Part shown: positions 34,807 through 44,528 of the stretch, in pieces
How positions within the stretch are numbered: the first letter of the stretch is position 1
Layout: each line of letters opens with the position of its first letter
Position numbers and translations under genes: made by a program
Notes under the pieces: model-generated
Seen by the model: only the letters and a program-made list of their open reading frames with translations
The model's database searches: none
What the model was told of the DNA's origin: nothing
From: Entomospira nematocerorum
Lineage (GTDB): Bacteria; Spirochaetota; Spirochaetia; WRBN01
Reading direction: 5' to 3'
NCBI RefSeq assembly: GCF_028748105.1
Contig: NZ_CP118168.1
Span: 434,001-498,000, forward strand
DNA length: 64,000 nt

Positions 34807-35613
34807 ATGCGTAACATAAAGATTCTAGTATTTGACTCCGGTCAAGGTGGTTTGCCCTATTTCCAAGCAATAAAAACTGTCCTGTCTTCTCACAACATCG
34901 CAGTAACCATCGATTACCTAGCAGATAATGCAGCTTTCCCCTATGGAACAAAGACAAATCAAGAGTTGCAAGAGCGGTTTCACTATATCGCAAGTACTCT
35001 CTCGCAACTTGAGGATCCCTATGATCTTCTCATCGTAGCATGCAACACAGCGAGTCTCCATGGTTCTTCGATCTTTACACAATATATCTCAACAAAAAAC
35101 GTTGTTTTTACTACTCCAACACTAGCACTATCATCTATAGAAAATAGAACTCAAGAGGTCTTTCTCTTGGCAACTAGCGCAACTTGTCGTTTTTATAATC
35201 AAGATACAACCATGGGGTTGATTGCTGCAGATCCTTTAGTAGCATGGATTGAAGAACATTGGGACTCCTCAACAGAAAAAATACGACTAGCATATCTTGA
35301 ATCATTTTGGCTGCATCATTTGGCATCCATTAAGAATAGTTTTATTATATTAGGATGTACCCACTTTTTACACATAAAAGATCACTTAGAGCGTATGCAC
35401 CCAGAACAAAATATCCAGTTTATCGATACACGTGATTATGTGGCAAATGAAACACTCAATCGTGTTATTGCTCAGAAAAGTCATCAATCTATATCAAAGA
35501 AATCAACGATCGGAACACTCTTTTTAACCAGTGATAATAAACACGATCGAGAACATTATATATCAATTATTGGAGAATACCACCTTGAATTTAGTACCAA
35601 AAAACTCATTTAG
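34807..35613 (+). CDS. murI: Glutamate racemase
   Basis: A 268-residue enzyme that makes D-glutamate for peptidoglycan. The two catalytic cysteines are visible: ACNTAS with Cys79 and GCTHF with Cys184. The N-terminal VFDSGQGGL motif binds the substrate. The length is typical. The uracil-DNA glycosylase gene downstream begins inside its last 30 bases, so the two are probably co-translated. Confidence 0.92.
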   Translation: MRNIKILVFDSGQGGLPYFQAIKTVLSSHNIAVTIDYLADNAAFPYGTKTNQELQERFHYIASTLSQLEDPYDLLIVACNTASLHGSSIFTQYISTKNVVFTTPTLALSSIENRTQEVFLLATSATCRFYNQDTTMGLIAADPLVAWIEEHWDSSTEKIRLAYLESFWLHHLASIKNSFIILGCTHFLHIKDHLERMHPEQNIQFIDTRDYVANETLNRVIAQKSHQSISKKSTIGTLFLTSDNKHDREHYISIIGEYHLEFSTKKLI

Positions 35614-36364
35614 CCCACCATGTCACCCACTAAACTATGAACTACATCCTAGTTGGCGCGAGCTATTTATGAGTTTAGATGGGAAACCTTGGTTTCATAT
35701 CCTCCTAAAGGAAATTGAAACCGCCTACAATACGCTCACTATTGCTCCAACAATTGATCTTCTATGGCGCGCCTTTGAAATTACATCTCTTGAACGCTTA
35801 ACCGGGGTAATTTTAGGACAAGATCCTTATCCTAATTTAAAACATGCGAATGGCTTAGCCTTTAGTGTAGCACATGGCATCACGATTCCAGCATCACTAC
35901 GCAGTATCTTTTTTGAACTGAAGCGTAGTCATGGTACCCCTGTCTCTATGCATGGAGATCTATCTTCTTGGGCAAAACAAGGCATTCTGCTTCTTAACCA
36001 AACACTCGTTCTTAATATGGATACAAAGCGTCCACCAGTAACTATCGATAGTGAAAATTGGACACGTCTCACGCAAAGTATTATTACATTTATTCTAGAG
36101 AAAAAAGATCCCATTTTTCTTTTAGCAATGGGGAAAAAAGCACAAAAATCTGCGAAAAGCTTCCTTCTTGCTGACAATCTATATATCATTAATACCCCAC
36201 ATCCATCACCACTGGCTGCTATTGGTGTCAATGCAAAGCCTTTTATTGGCTGTGGATGTTTTGAAGAAATTGATCTCTTTCTTCAAAAACATCACCTTCC
36301 AGCTATTCAATGGAGTCTTAGCGAGCACGACGAACATAAGGATACCCATCCTCATGAATTCTAG
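35585..36364 (+). CDS. ung: Uracil-DNA glycosylase (family 1)
   Basis: A 259-residue enzyme that removes uracil from DNA. The catalytic water-activating motif GQDPYP is at residues 78-83 and the HPSPLAA minor-groove loop lies near 207. GLAFSV near 92 is the uracil pocket. The start is taken as the TTG at 35585, nine bases after TTGGAG; an upstream GTG frame at 35531 lies within murI and has no ribosome site. It overlaps murI by 29 bases and its 3' end overlaps the convergent NYN gene by 47 bases. Confidence 0.9.
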   Translation: MNLVPKNSFSPPCHPLNYELHPSWRELFMSLDGKPWFHILLKEIETAYNTLTIAPTIDLLWRAFEITSLERLTGVILGQDPYPNLKHANGLAFSVAHGITIPASLRSIFFELKRSHGTPVSMHGDLSSWAKQGILLLNQTLVLNMDTKRPPVTIDSENWTRLTQSIITFILEKKDPIFLLAMGKKAQKSAKSFLLADNLYIINTPHPSPLAAIGVNAKPFIGCGCFEEIDLFLQKHHLPAIQWSLSEHDEHKDTHPHEF

Positions 36365-37364
36365 TCTCTACAATACCACGAACTTCTGCATTCTGAATAA
36401 ATTTTTTCAATCGAGAGAAGCCCAACTCTTGGATGTTAATATCACGTTTTGATAGTAATATGCCAATATGATTATACCCATGCCAACCTTCATGGTCTTC
36501 ATCCTCCTTAGACTCATCGAGCTTGGCAAGCTCTTCATCTAAAGCAGTCAATGCAGCCTGAAGCGATCCTGGAGCATTAGCTCCACCTCGACTATAACTT
36601 GGTCGACTCACAATCTCTCGAGATCCACCCTCACCTGATTGAATACTAACATATCCAGCACTACTTGCAGCCATAATAAAGTGACTAAAGCGTTTAAATC
36701 CAAGACTACTCTCATTAAAATCACGATTCAAAATTTTCATTTGAATTTTAACAGATCCGAACGTCGTATTTTTCCCTTGATTCTTCAGGATATCAGCAGC
36801 TTCTGCCACTTGCTGAAACCAATACTCTCTGCTTTGCTTGACCTTTGATACAGTCCCTTCTTCTTCATCCTCCTCATCATCTTTACTAGAGATGAGATCA
36901 CGATAATCAGTAAAGCCATCGGCTAAAGCCAGAAGATCTTGTGGAGCACGTTTGATATCATAGATAACATGTATCATCTTTCCATTTTTACGAATTGTCT
37001 GTAGTAAGGGACGAAAGTCACTATCACCGGTAACAACGATAAAAATACTAATATGATCATAAAATTGTAGTAATTCCATTGCATCACTTACAAGAGCCAT
37101 ATCAGCTGAATTTTTTCCTTTTCCCCCATTGCCACCTTTATGAGGTGTGTGTGTTAGACGAAACTGCCGCTCACTTAAACTACGACTCAACTTAGCAAAT
37201 TTAGGAACCGACCAATCAGCATACGCAAAGCTCACAGAAATTCGACCAAACCCCTCTGCGAATTCTGTAATACCATCCATTAATAGTGTGTCGCTATTAG
37301 GAGGCGTGATATTCTCAATATCCCACAAAATCGCAACACCACTAGGCATTTCTTTTTTTATCAT
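36318..37364 (-). CDS. NYN-domain nuclease-like protein with LOTUS-type domains
   Basis: A 348-residue protein. The N-terminal NYN (PIN-like) domain has the acidic residues expected of a metal-dependent RNase: LWDIEN near residue 15, NSADMALVSDAME near 85 and TGDSDFRPLL near 112. An acidic linker (about 160-170) leads to a LOTUS/OST-HTH-like domain (about 180-255). A second, shorter copy lies at about 295-345 (IGILLSKRDINIQELGFSRLKKFI). Such proteins are thought to process or degrade RNA, with LOTUS domains binding RNA. Its 3' end overlaps ung by 47 bases on the other strand. Confidence 0.8.
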   Translation of the reverse strand: MIKKEMPSGVAILWDIENITPPNSDTLLMDGITEFAEGFGRISVSFAYADWSVPKFAKLSRSLSERQFRLTHTPHKGGNGGKGKNSADMALVSDAMELLQFYDHISIFIVVTGDSDFRPLLQTIRKNGKMIHVIYDIKRAPQDLLALADGFTDYRDLISSKDDEEDEEEGTVSKVKQSREYWFQQVAEAADILKNQGKNTTFGSVKIQMKILNRDFNESSLGFKRFSHFIMAASSAGYVSIQSGEGGSREIVSRPSYSRGGANAPGSLQAALTALDEELAKLDESKEDEDHEGWHGYNHIGILLSKRDINIQELGFSRLKKFIQNAEVRGIVETRIHEDGYPYVRRAR

Positions 37365-37410
37365 ATATTCTATTTGTTATTTTTGAGAATTCTTGACATA
37401 ATTTCTTAAA

Positions 37411-37632
37411 TTATCGTTCTCTAAAAATAATGCGTCCTTGTGTTAAGTCGTATGGTGATAATGCAACCTTTACGCGATCACCTGGAACAATACGGATATA
37501 ATGTTTACGCATACGTCCTGATAAATATGTCATGACAATATGACCATTATCAAGTTTCACTTTAAAATTTGTGTTTGGTAAAGCATCAGTAACAACGCCT
37601 TCCACTTCAATTGCTTCTTCTTTTTGAGACAA
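37411..37632 (-). CDS. infA: Translation initiation factor IF-1
   Basis: A 73-residue OB-fold protein with EVEGVVTDALPNTNFKVKLDNGH and YIRIVPGDRVKVALSPYDLTQGRI, the hallmark IF-1 sequence. It binds the ribosomal A site during initiation. The start codon is TTG (37630-37632), five bases after GGTGAGGAG. It has its own promoter at 37696-37725. Confidence 0.95.
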   Translation of the reverse strand: MSQKEEAIEVEGVVTDALPNTNFKVKLDNGHIVMTYLSGRMRKHYIRIVPGDRVKVALSPYDLTQGRIIFRER

Positions 37633-37695
37633 AATAACTCCTCACCTTTCATTTCTTTCCATAATATAGGTTATTATTCAATACCCTTATCTTCT

Positions 37696-37725
37696 AGTTT
37701 ACTCGTTTTTAAGAATAAAAGTCAA
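37696..37725 (-). promoter_or_regulatory. Promoter of infA
   Basis: On the minus strand TTGACT (37720-37725) and TAAACT (37696-37701) are 18 bases apart, about 60 bases before the TTG start. Confidence 0.55.
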
Positions 37726-37809
37726 GCTTACATCTACTGTAAGAGGCTAAAGATACATTGGAGATATATACTGTACTCCGTTAATTCTTCCTAGGTTTAT
37801 AGAAGAGAA

Positions 37810-37838
37810 TTGTTTAAAAGCTATTACTGACTTATATT
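37810..37838 (+). promoter_or_regulatory. Promoter of the vWA-protein gene
   Basis: TTGTTT (37810-37815) and TATATT (37833-37838) are 17 bases apart, 28 bases before the ATG at 37867. Confidence 0.5.
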
Positions 37839-37866
37839 TATGCACCATTAAGCCGAAATTTTTGAT

Positions 37867-39093
37867 ATGACAAAGATGCCCTCTCTCCTTCAGTGGATTT
37901 TTATCACCCTTGTCTCGTTTTGCTGTACTATGTCCCTTACAACTCAAGAGCTGTCTACTGTCCGAATTTTACATTCAAACGATATTAAAATATTTAGACT
38001 TGATCCATCAAAAGATGGATTTGATCTCTTCATCCGAAAAAAAGAAGGGGTGGAGTCTATTATGCTTACCGACTCCACCGTGGATCTCATTGGCCTTTAT
38101 GATAACTTCGCACTGCGTGCCTATGATCCAGATCCTACCTATGCCAATGAACCCAGAAACCTTAATAATCGGACTATTGATCTTGCCGATGGAAGCTACT
38201 TTTTAGTTACCTCTACAGCAAAAATATTTAAAGAGTTAGGTAATGATCCATGGTTTCACCTCTTTGTTCCCACATCTGTTGTATATGGATATCCATATCC
38301 TGGTAGTCGCGAAGGCCAGATAGACTTCATTGACGATTTTTGGATTAATATTCGTACTTTTAGTTCTGTTCATGCATCCTATGACCCTACGCTAGATGAT
38401 CGGGGATTTCGTGATAATCCATATCATATTCGTTTTCAAGAGAAAAGACCTCCTTCAGATGAAATAGCATCCATTCGTAATCTAGCGGTAAATACCGGTG
38501 GACTCTTCTTCTCCGATCTAACAGAAGGTTCCCAATTTATCGATTCGCTTGAGCAAGTATTTCAAGACATGCCACATCAAGGGTTAACCAAAGTTGTCTT
38601 TGCTATTGATGCAACTGTGAGTATGAAATATGTTATGCCCTATGTACAAAAACACTTTTTACCATCACTCATTAAAATAATGTCAGAAAAACCTATTCTT
38701 ATCGGTTTTGTTATATATCGTGACTATGAAGATCTTCTTAAAGGTGCCTATCTCACAAAAGTTTTAGGCGAGGGCTTTACAGATGATCCACGTCTGATTG
38801 AAAAACATATTGCTAGTATTAAAGTTGGTGGTGGGCATGATATACCTGAAGCAGTATATGAAGCCATAGAGCGAGCCGTTCATGATTTTAACTGGAACGA
38901 TGCAACAAATCGTATTATCATTCAAATTGGAGATGCTCCAGCCCATCCCCATCCTAAAACCCGTAAAATTCGTAAAGATGGGAAGACCATCACTATTATA
39001 GGGCCAACACAAGAAGAAACCATATTAATAGCTCAATCAAAAAATATTAAGATTATCAACTTTTTACTTCCCACAAACGTTCATTATTTCTAA
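37867..39093 (+). CDS. Exported von Willebrand factor A-domain protein
   Basis: A 408-residue protein with a signal peptide (about residues 1-26). The N-terminal half (27-230) has no family that I recognise. The vWA domain starts near 238 with VVFAIDATVSMKYV, where the metal-site DxSxS is changed to DATVS. It continues with the GGGHDIPEAVYEAIERAV segment near 325 and IIIQIGDAPAHPHP near 357. vWA domains mediate metal-dependent protein binding. The gene has its own promoter and stands alone before recB. The protein is probably periplasmic or surface-exposed. Confidence 0.75.
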   Translation: MTKMPSLLQWIFITLVSFCCTMSLTTQELSTVRILHSNDIKIFRLDPSKDGFDLFIRKKEGVESIMLTDSTVDLIGLYDNFALRAYDPDPTYANEPRNLNNRTIDLADGSYFLVTSTAKIFKELGNDPWFHLFVPTSVVYGYPYPGSREGQIDFIDDFWINIRTFSSVHASYDPTLDDRGFRDNPYHIRFQEKRPPSDEIASIRNLAVNTGGLFFSDLTEGSQFIDSLEQVFQDMPHQGLTKVVFAIDATVSMKYVMPYVQKHFLPSLIKIMSEKPILIGFVIYRDYEDLLKGAYLTKVLGEGFTDDPRLIEKHIASIKVGGGHDIPEAVYEAIERAVHDFNWNDATNRIIIQIGDAPAHPHPKTRKIRKDGKTITIIGPTQEETILIAQSKNIKIINFLLPTNVHYF

Positions 39094-39173
39094 AATTATG
39101 TCATAGTGACGATTTTACTGCATATATTCTCAAATTTTTTATCAAAAAACACCTTTTCTAGATCTCTTATTTA

Positions 39174-39182
39174 TGGTAAAAT
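39174..39182 (+). promoter_or_regulatory. Extended -10 element before recB
   Basis: TGGTAAAAT is an extended -10 (TGn + TAAAAT) with no good -35. The start site would fall only a few bases before the recB ATG at 39193, implying a leaderless or nearly leaderless message. Confidence 0.4.
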
Positions 39183-39192
39183 GTAGCTTACC

Positions 39193-42100
39193 ATGATAAC
39201 AAACTATAACTATTTGAACCTTGATAAGCCAGCTGCACTTAAAGCTTCTGCTGGAACAGGCAAGACCTACAGCCTCGTCCGCATAGCTTTACTCTACCTA
39301 CTGAAAAGGGAAAATCCTCTTCAATTGAAAGAACTTCTTCTTGTTACCTATACAAATAAAGCTGCTGCTGAATTACGATTACGACTTCGAGAACTCCTTA
39401 AATCATTACTATCTCAGCCACAGGGTTTTGACGAATTTTTACAAGAACATCAAATTTTTCTTGAAAAAGAGCAGTACAATATTACAAGTGAAGCGGATAA
39501 GCAAGTAATTTTTAGGCTTTTACAGCGTGCCTATGTTCAAATGGATGAAGCATCTATCTATACTATTCATGGTTTTTGTCAATATATTCTCCGTAGTTAT
39601 CCCTTTGAGAGTTATCAAAATTTTCACTTCTCCGTTTTTAATACACAAGATCTCTTACAGGAAACCATCCAGGACTTCTTTCGTCAATATCAATTAAGAA
39701 TTCCGGAACGAATTCACCTGGGATATAAATGCTATACCTATAAATTCGGAGTTGGCACCTCTGACGAACTACACACTCTCATTCATGGAAATACAACCCA
39801 AAAATATAGATCGCATTACGATGTATCACTTATAGAAGCACTCTCCCAAGAGATATCAGAAAATCTCATTTTTCCAGATCAAAACGAGTGTTCTCGTATA
39901 TGGGACTATTATCAAAGTTTCCTTGCAGGTACAAGCCCATTGCTTGCAACCATTAATACTATTCAACAAACAATAGAGCCAGTAGATGAGATGCTATCAC
40001 TCATCTGGAAACACTTTCAACACATAAATCAATCCGATTATACTCTCTATACACTTTTAGAGTTTCTTTCAAGGATATCTGTAAATAAGTCTATAGAATC
40101 AATATTAGAGAATGCTCAAATTGCAAATATGCCACAACCATCCGTAAGCGCATCCTTTGATCAATGGTTTACCTATCTACTACACCAGCTACACTCCTTT
40201 GATTTATATGACTGGATTAAGAGTGATAAGAAGCGTACAATATTTGTACGCTTCTGTAATACGATGAAGGCAGATTTCCTTTATCAAGTAAAGCATTACG
40301 TAGACAAACATCATGCAACAACAAAACAAGCTCTTTCTCAACTCAACTTCAATGATCTTATTGATAATGTATACTCTGTGCTCAAAGATACCTCGAAAAA
40401 TCAAGCTCTCATCACTGCTATTCGAAAGACATTAAAAATTGTATTAATCGATGAATTTCAAGATACGGATCATAAACAGTGGTTTATTTTCCAAACACTC
40501 TTCGCACCATCTCCAGCTGATATAACACTGCATAGCTACCTACTCATCGGTGATCCAAAGCAATCTATCTATAGCTTCCGTGGTGCAAGTTTGCCTACTT
40601 ATTATACCGCAATGAATACGATTTCTGCTGATAACGTTTGCGAGCTTCCCAATAATTATCGATCACATCCATCAGTTATTCATGCGATTAATCGTATATT
40701 TGCACCTATTTTTCGAGAAGGAGAGAGCGATATAAGCAGCTATACCCCCGTCTCTGCAGCGAATAAAGAAGCTCTCATTCTATGTAAGAACTACGTAGAA
40801 ATTCCAGGACTAAGTTTTCTACAACGAGAAGAGAATCCACTACTATCATCAAAATCAACAATCATACAAGAAGCACACAGTATTGTTGTGCAGCAGTGTA
40901 TAGAGTTATTGCATCCAGATAGTCCCTACACATTAAAAAATCCTATAACACAAGAACATCGTGCGGTACGACCAAGTGATATTGCCTGCTTAGTAGAAAA
41001 AAATGAGGATGCTTACGTACTACAATCTTTACTGCAAAAATATAATATCCCCTCCATCGATACCTCTACACAAAGTATTTTTGAAACCTCAGAAATGGCT
41101 CTCATTCTCACACTACTAAAAGCTCTTGATGAAAACTATAGCCACAGTAAATATCTGAAAAGACTCTATCATAGCTTTTATCTTCAACCTTTACATGATA
41201 CATACCAACATTTAGAAGGAAAAGAACGCTATGAAAAATTTATACATATTTTCCACTCTATTAAGCAAAACACACAGCAAGAATCACTCGTAGCGACGAT
41301 CGATCTCTTTCTGCAAGAATTTTCTATCACAACAGCACAATTACATACGAATCATGGAGAGCGATTCTTCGTCAATATTCGTCATATTCAAGAAATTATT
41401 CTCGATATTATCCGTACAACAGATTCCAGCCATGCACATACCATTGTTCATGCATTACTCCAACTACAAAAAAAATCCCTTGCTAATGACGATACGAATA
41501 TAACCCTTAAGTTGGAAAGTGATGCAGATGCTGTACAGATTATGACTCTCCATAAGGCGAAAGGCCTTGAGTTTTCTATTATCTTCAGTTATATGGGACT
41601 CAATGACTTTCATCAAGTCTTAGCTACTAAGTCGCTATTAATTAAAGACACTCAAACCTACGTAAAAGGCTATCATTTTTACGCGAATCAGGAAGTCTTA
41701 GATACACTACAATCTATTAATATGAATGAAGCACAACGACTGTTTTATGTAACACTCACACGTGCTCAGTCACATATCTACATTCCGTTATTGAAAACAA
41801 AACAACTATCTATCTTACAAAGATTTTTATTCAGCATTCTTCAAATCTCTACAAATCATAGAGAAAATCTCTCAGGTATTACGGTAAATGAGTCGAAAAA
41901 TCAAAATATTCCAGAAGATCGTTATCAATATATCCAACAGCAAATCGAAGATCTTCATACAGCTCATCCTGATATCGCTATAGAAATGATACATTCTACA
42001 GCTATCGATAATCTTCCAAAACTTCTAGGACACCGAGATCCATCTATTATTCCAACATTACATACTCCATCTTTAAAAAATTTTTCTATAGATGCACACA

Positions 42101-42951
42101 TCCTTGCACGATATAGTTATACATCCCTAAGTAAAAAAACTTTTCCTAATCAATTGCATGAAACCTCTGAAGAGCGTATTCTCTTTCAATATGAAAATAA
42201 ACAAGAACAAGAGGCTGCTCCCACACCTCTTACAATTCTTGGAGGAGAACCACTAGGATCTCTGCTACATAAACTCTTTGAAGTAAAAGATTTTGCAATT
42301 ACAAATCAATCTTTAGATGAATTTGTTAAGAGTAATTCTATTCAAGAACAGTTTTATGAGTACGCGCAGCAATATTTCAACAGCCATTGGATAAAAAAGA
42401 ATCTAGATATTGTTAAAATTCTGTTTTGGCATGGACTCCATAAGTCCCTACTCCATGAACCTTATACACCTTTATATAAAATTCCAAAGCATAAACAAAG
42501 AAAAGAATTTTCTTTTGTTATGTACCTAGATCATACGATTTCTTTCTCTCTCAATCAACAAACCTACCATTTGAAAGAAGGATTTCTGACTGGATTTATT
42601 GATCTTATTTATGAAGAAGATAATAAAATCTATATTATTGATTGGAAAAGTTCTGCATTAGGAGTAGATCCAGAAGCATATGATACCGCAAATCTAGAGA
42701 CAGAAATGGAAAGTCATCAATTTACACTACAATATCATATTTATCTATTAGCTCTTATCCAGTATGCAAAACAATTAGATAGTACTTTTTCATACGATCG
42801 TATTGGAGGTGTCTATTACCTATTCCTCCGTGGAATGACGCTCCCAACAAAAGAAAGCGGCATATACTTTGTTCGTCCCACTCTAGAAGAATTCTCGCTC
42901 TTTAGTAATCTTTTTGAAAAAATAGTCGATGATAATCAAGCTATATCTTAA
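39193..42951 (+). CDS. recB: RecB-type UvrD helicase-nuclease
   Basis: A 1252-residue protein with an N-terminal SF1A helicase: Walker A ASAGTGKT near residue 19, LLVTYTNKAAAELR, Walker B LIDEFQDTDHKQW near 418, LLIGDPKQSIYSFRG, MTLHKAKGLEF near 785 and FYVTLTRA near 850. The C-terminus is a RecB-family nuclease with GFLTGFIDLIYE near 1130 and DWKSS near 1149. The start and layout match RecB of RecBCD rather than AddA. No recC or recD is adjacent. The first ATG has no ribosome site. Its end overlaps pcnB by four bases on the opposite strand. Confidence 0.88.
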   Translation: MITNYNYLNLDKPAALKASAGTGKTYSLVRIALLYLLKRENPLQLKELLLVTYTNKAAAELRLRLRELLKSLLSQPQGFDEFLQEHQIFLEKEQYNITSEADKQVIFRLLQRAYVQMDEASIYTIHGFCQYILRSYPFESYQNFHFSVFNTQDLLQETIQDFFRQYQLRIPERIHLGYKCYTYKFGVGTSDELHTLIHGNTTQKYRSHYDVSLIEALSQEISENLIFPDQNECSRIWDYYQSFLAGTSPLLATINTIQQTIEPVDEMLSLIWKHFQHINQSDYTLYTLLEFLSRISVNKSIESILENAQIANMPQPSVSASFDQWFTYLLHQLHSFDLYDWIKSDKKRTIFVRFCNTMKADFLYQVKHYVDKHHATTKQALSQLNFNDLIDNVYSVLKDTSKNQALITAIRKTLKIVLIDEFQDTDHKQWFIFQTLFAPSPADITLHSYLLIGDPKQSIYSFRGASLPTYYTAMNTISADNVCELPNNYRSHPSVIHAINRIFAPIFREGESDISSYTPVSAANKEALILCKNYVEIPGLSFLQREENPLLSSKSTIIQEAHSIVVQQCIELLHPDSPYTLKNPITQEHRAVRPSDIACLVEKNEDAYVLQSLLQKYNIPSIDTSTQSIFETSEMALILTLLKALDENYSHSKYLKRLYHSFYLQPLHDTYQHLEGKERYEKFIHIFHSIKQNTQQESLVATIDLFLQEFSITTAQLHTNHGERFFVNIRHIQEIILDIIRTTDSSHAHTIVHALLQLQKKSLANDDTNITLKLESDADAVQIMTLHKAKGLEFSIIFSYMGLNDFHQVLATKSLLIKDTQTYVKGYHFYANQEVLDTLQSINMNEAQRLFYVTLTRAQSHIYIPLLKTKQLSILQRFLFSILQISTNHRENLSGITVNESKNQNIPEDRYQYIQQQIEDLHTAHPDIAIEMIHSTAIDNLPKLLGHRDPSIIPTLHTPSLKNFSIDAHILARYSYTSLSKKTFPNQLHETSEERILFQYENKQEQEAAPTPLTILGGEPLGSLLHKLFEVKDFAITNQSLDEFVKSNSIQEQFYEYAQQYFNSHWIKKNLDIVKILFWHGLHKSLLHEPYTPLYKIPKHKQRKEFSFVMYLDHTISFSLNQQTYHLKEGFLTGFIDLIYEEDNKIYIIDWKSSALGVDPEAYDTANLETEMESHQFTLQYHIYLLALIQYAKQLDSTFSYDRIGGVYYLFLRGMTLPTKESGIYFVRPTLEEFSLFSNLFEKIVDDNQAIS

Positions 42952-44075
42952 TGAAGAATAACTTCCCTATCTTCTATCAACCCATTTTTACGACAGCGCT
43001 TACGCTGTAAATAATCTTGCTCTTTAAAAAATGAGGAAGGGAGCCCCTCCTTGGCCACAATCATTTTTATCACATAAAAAATATCCTTATTAGGAAATAC
43101 TACTGGTTCTAAGATACTTTTTAGTTGTTTCACAATATACTCACTATCCATTTTTTTAATTTCCCCTAAGGATAAGAGATAGGGATAGAGCATACTATAT
43201 ATTGCTTTATGCCTTGGAGTCACTACCTTAAATTTCTTATGCTTCAATACAAGAGGTTGCTTCATGAGAAGCCAAAACTTCTGTAAATCTTTTCGAGAAA
43301 ATCTCTGTAAATAATGATGATACAATGGAATCCAGTATTGCAGTAATCCCATATCATATGATTGCTGTAAAAAATCTACATATTCTGGCAAAGCTAATAC
43401 TTTTAGAAGCTCTTCGCCTAAACGAGAGGTAGAACTCTTTTCTAGTAATTTAGCCTGCCTCTTAATCGTGCGTGCAAGTGACATAGAAAGTCTACTTTGC
43501 GTGGTCTGTGCAGATTTAATAGCACGAATCATCCGCACAGGATCCTCTATAAAGGTATGTTTCAATGGCACTACAGGATAGATTACCCGTTGCTTAATGT
43601 GCTGATATCCACCATGAAAATCAATAATTTGCTCATGTACAACATCATAATATAGTGCATTTAATGTAAAATCCCGACGATAAGCATCTTCCTCTAAAGA
43701 CCCAAAGAGTAAACCTTCATCATCTTTATCCAAAGATCGAAATGTTGCTACCTCAAAAATTGCACCCTGTGGACTCGTCACATGAACTAACTTAAAGCGC
43801 TTACCAATAATACGAGATCTTCGGAATATTTTTCGAATCTTTGCTGGTACTTCATTCGTGACAATATCCCAGTCTTTTGGCTCCCGATCTAATAATAAGT
43901 CTCGAATAGCTCCACCAACAATATAAGCCTGCGCACCTGCATAGATCAATTGCCGACAAATCGCAACTGCCTCTGCATTTAGTGAGGTGAGAGAAATTCC
44001 ATGCTCTTCTTTCACATACACACTTGCTTGTTTAACTAACTTTCCTTTATGGTTCTTTGTATACCGTGTTAACAC
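42948..44075 (-). CDS. pcnB: Poly(A) polymerase (PcnB-like), tRNA nucleotidyltransferase superfamily
   Basis: A 375-residue nucleotidyltransferase with the class II head IVGGAIRDLLLDREPKDWDIVTN near residue 52, carrying the catalytic acidic pair. It also has RRSRIIGKRFKLVHV near 90, which is the feature that separates bacterial poly(A) polymerases from CCA-adding enzymes. PAP I adds 3' A tails that promote RNA decay. The start is probably GTG at 44075 although the ribosome site is too close; a nearby internal start is possible. It follows the DksA/TraR-like gene by 71 bases. Confidence 0.8.
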   Translation of the reverse strand: MLTRYTKNHKGKLVKQASVYVKEEHGISLTSLNAEAVAICRQLIYAGAQAYIVGGAIRDLLLDREPKDWDIVTNEVPAKIRKIFRRSRIIGKRFKLVHVTSPQGAIFEVATFRSLDKDDEGLLFGSLEEDAYRRDFTLNALYYDVVHEQIIDFHGGYQHIKQRVIYPVVPLKHTFIEDPVRMIRAIKSAQTTQSRLSMSLARTIKRQAKLLEKSSTSRLGEELLKVLALPEYVDFLQQSYDMGLLQYWIPLYHHYLQRFSRKDLQKFWLLMKQPLVLKHKKFKVVTPRHKAIYSMLYPYLLSLGEIKKMDSEYIVKQLKSILEPVVFPNKDIFYVIKMIVAKEGLPSSFFKEQDYLQRKRCRKNGLIEDREVILH

Positions 44076-44146
44076 CCTTCTTCTAAATGCTTCCTATGTC
44101 TGTTTTATATATTCTTTTTGTATTAACTACCATTATTGAAATTGAT

Positions 44147-44497
44147 TTACCTATGATGTGTTGTAGATTTTTGGCAATCAATACACATAGATGCTTCTGG
44201 TAAAACCTCTAAACGAGCCTTATCTATCATCTTTCCACATTTCACACAAACCCCATAGGTACCATTCTCCATTCTTGCTAGTGCGACATCAATACGCTGT
44301 ACGCTCATAAAAATGTTAGCTCCAAGACGCTCCAAGAGGTTTTTATCAATCGTAGTAGATACCTCATCAATGCTATCACCTATTTCGTGTTGATGAATCA
44401 TCTCATCAAATTGCTGATGTTCTAGTAGCAAATTTCCTGTAAGTTTCGCTCTTTCCTCGAGCAATATCCGTCGCATGCGATCATTGAAATCATTCAC
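44147..44497 (-). CDS. DksA/TraR family zinc-finger protein
   Basis: A 116-residue protein with a helical N-terminal half (about 1-75, probable coiled coil) and a four-cysteine zinc finger (CVKC and CIDC, about residues 84-108). DksA-type proteins reach through the RNA polymerase secondary channel and act with ppGpp. At 116 residues it is shorter than E. coli DksA (151) and closer to the YocK/TraR-like group, so a DksA role is an inference. Confidence 0.8.
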   Translation of the reverse strand: MNDFNDRMRRILLEERAKLTGNLLLEHQQFDEMIHQHEIGDSIDEVSTTIDKNLLERLGANIFMSVQRIDVALARMENGTYGVCVKCGKMIDKARLEVLPEASMCIDCQKSTTHHR

Positions 44498-44528
44498 GCC
44501 TCGCCTCCTTGCTTGAATTACAGGTATT

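Noticed and set aside
42948..44075. CCA-adding enzyme
   Set aside because: The RRSRIIGKRFKL segment is typical of poly(A) polymerase, so pcnB is preferred, although both share the head domain.
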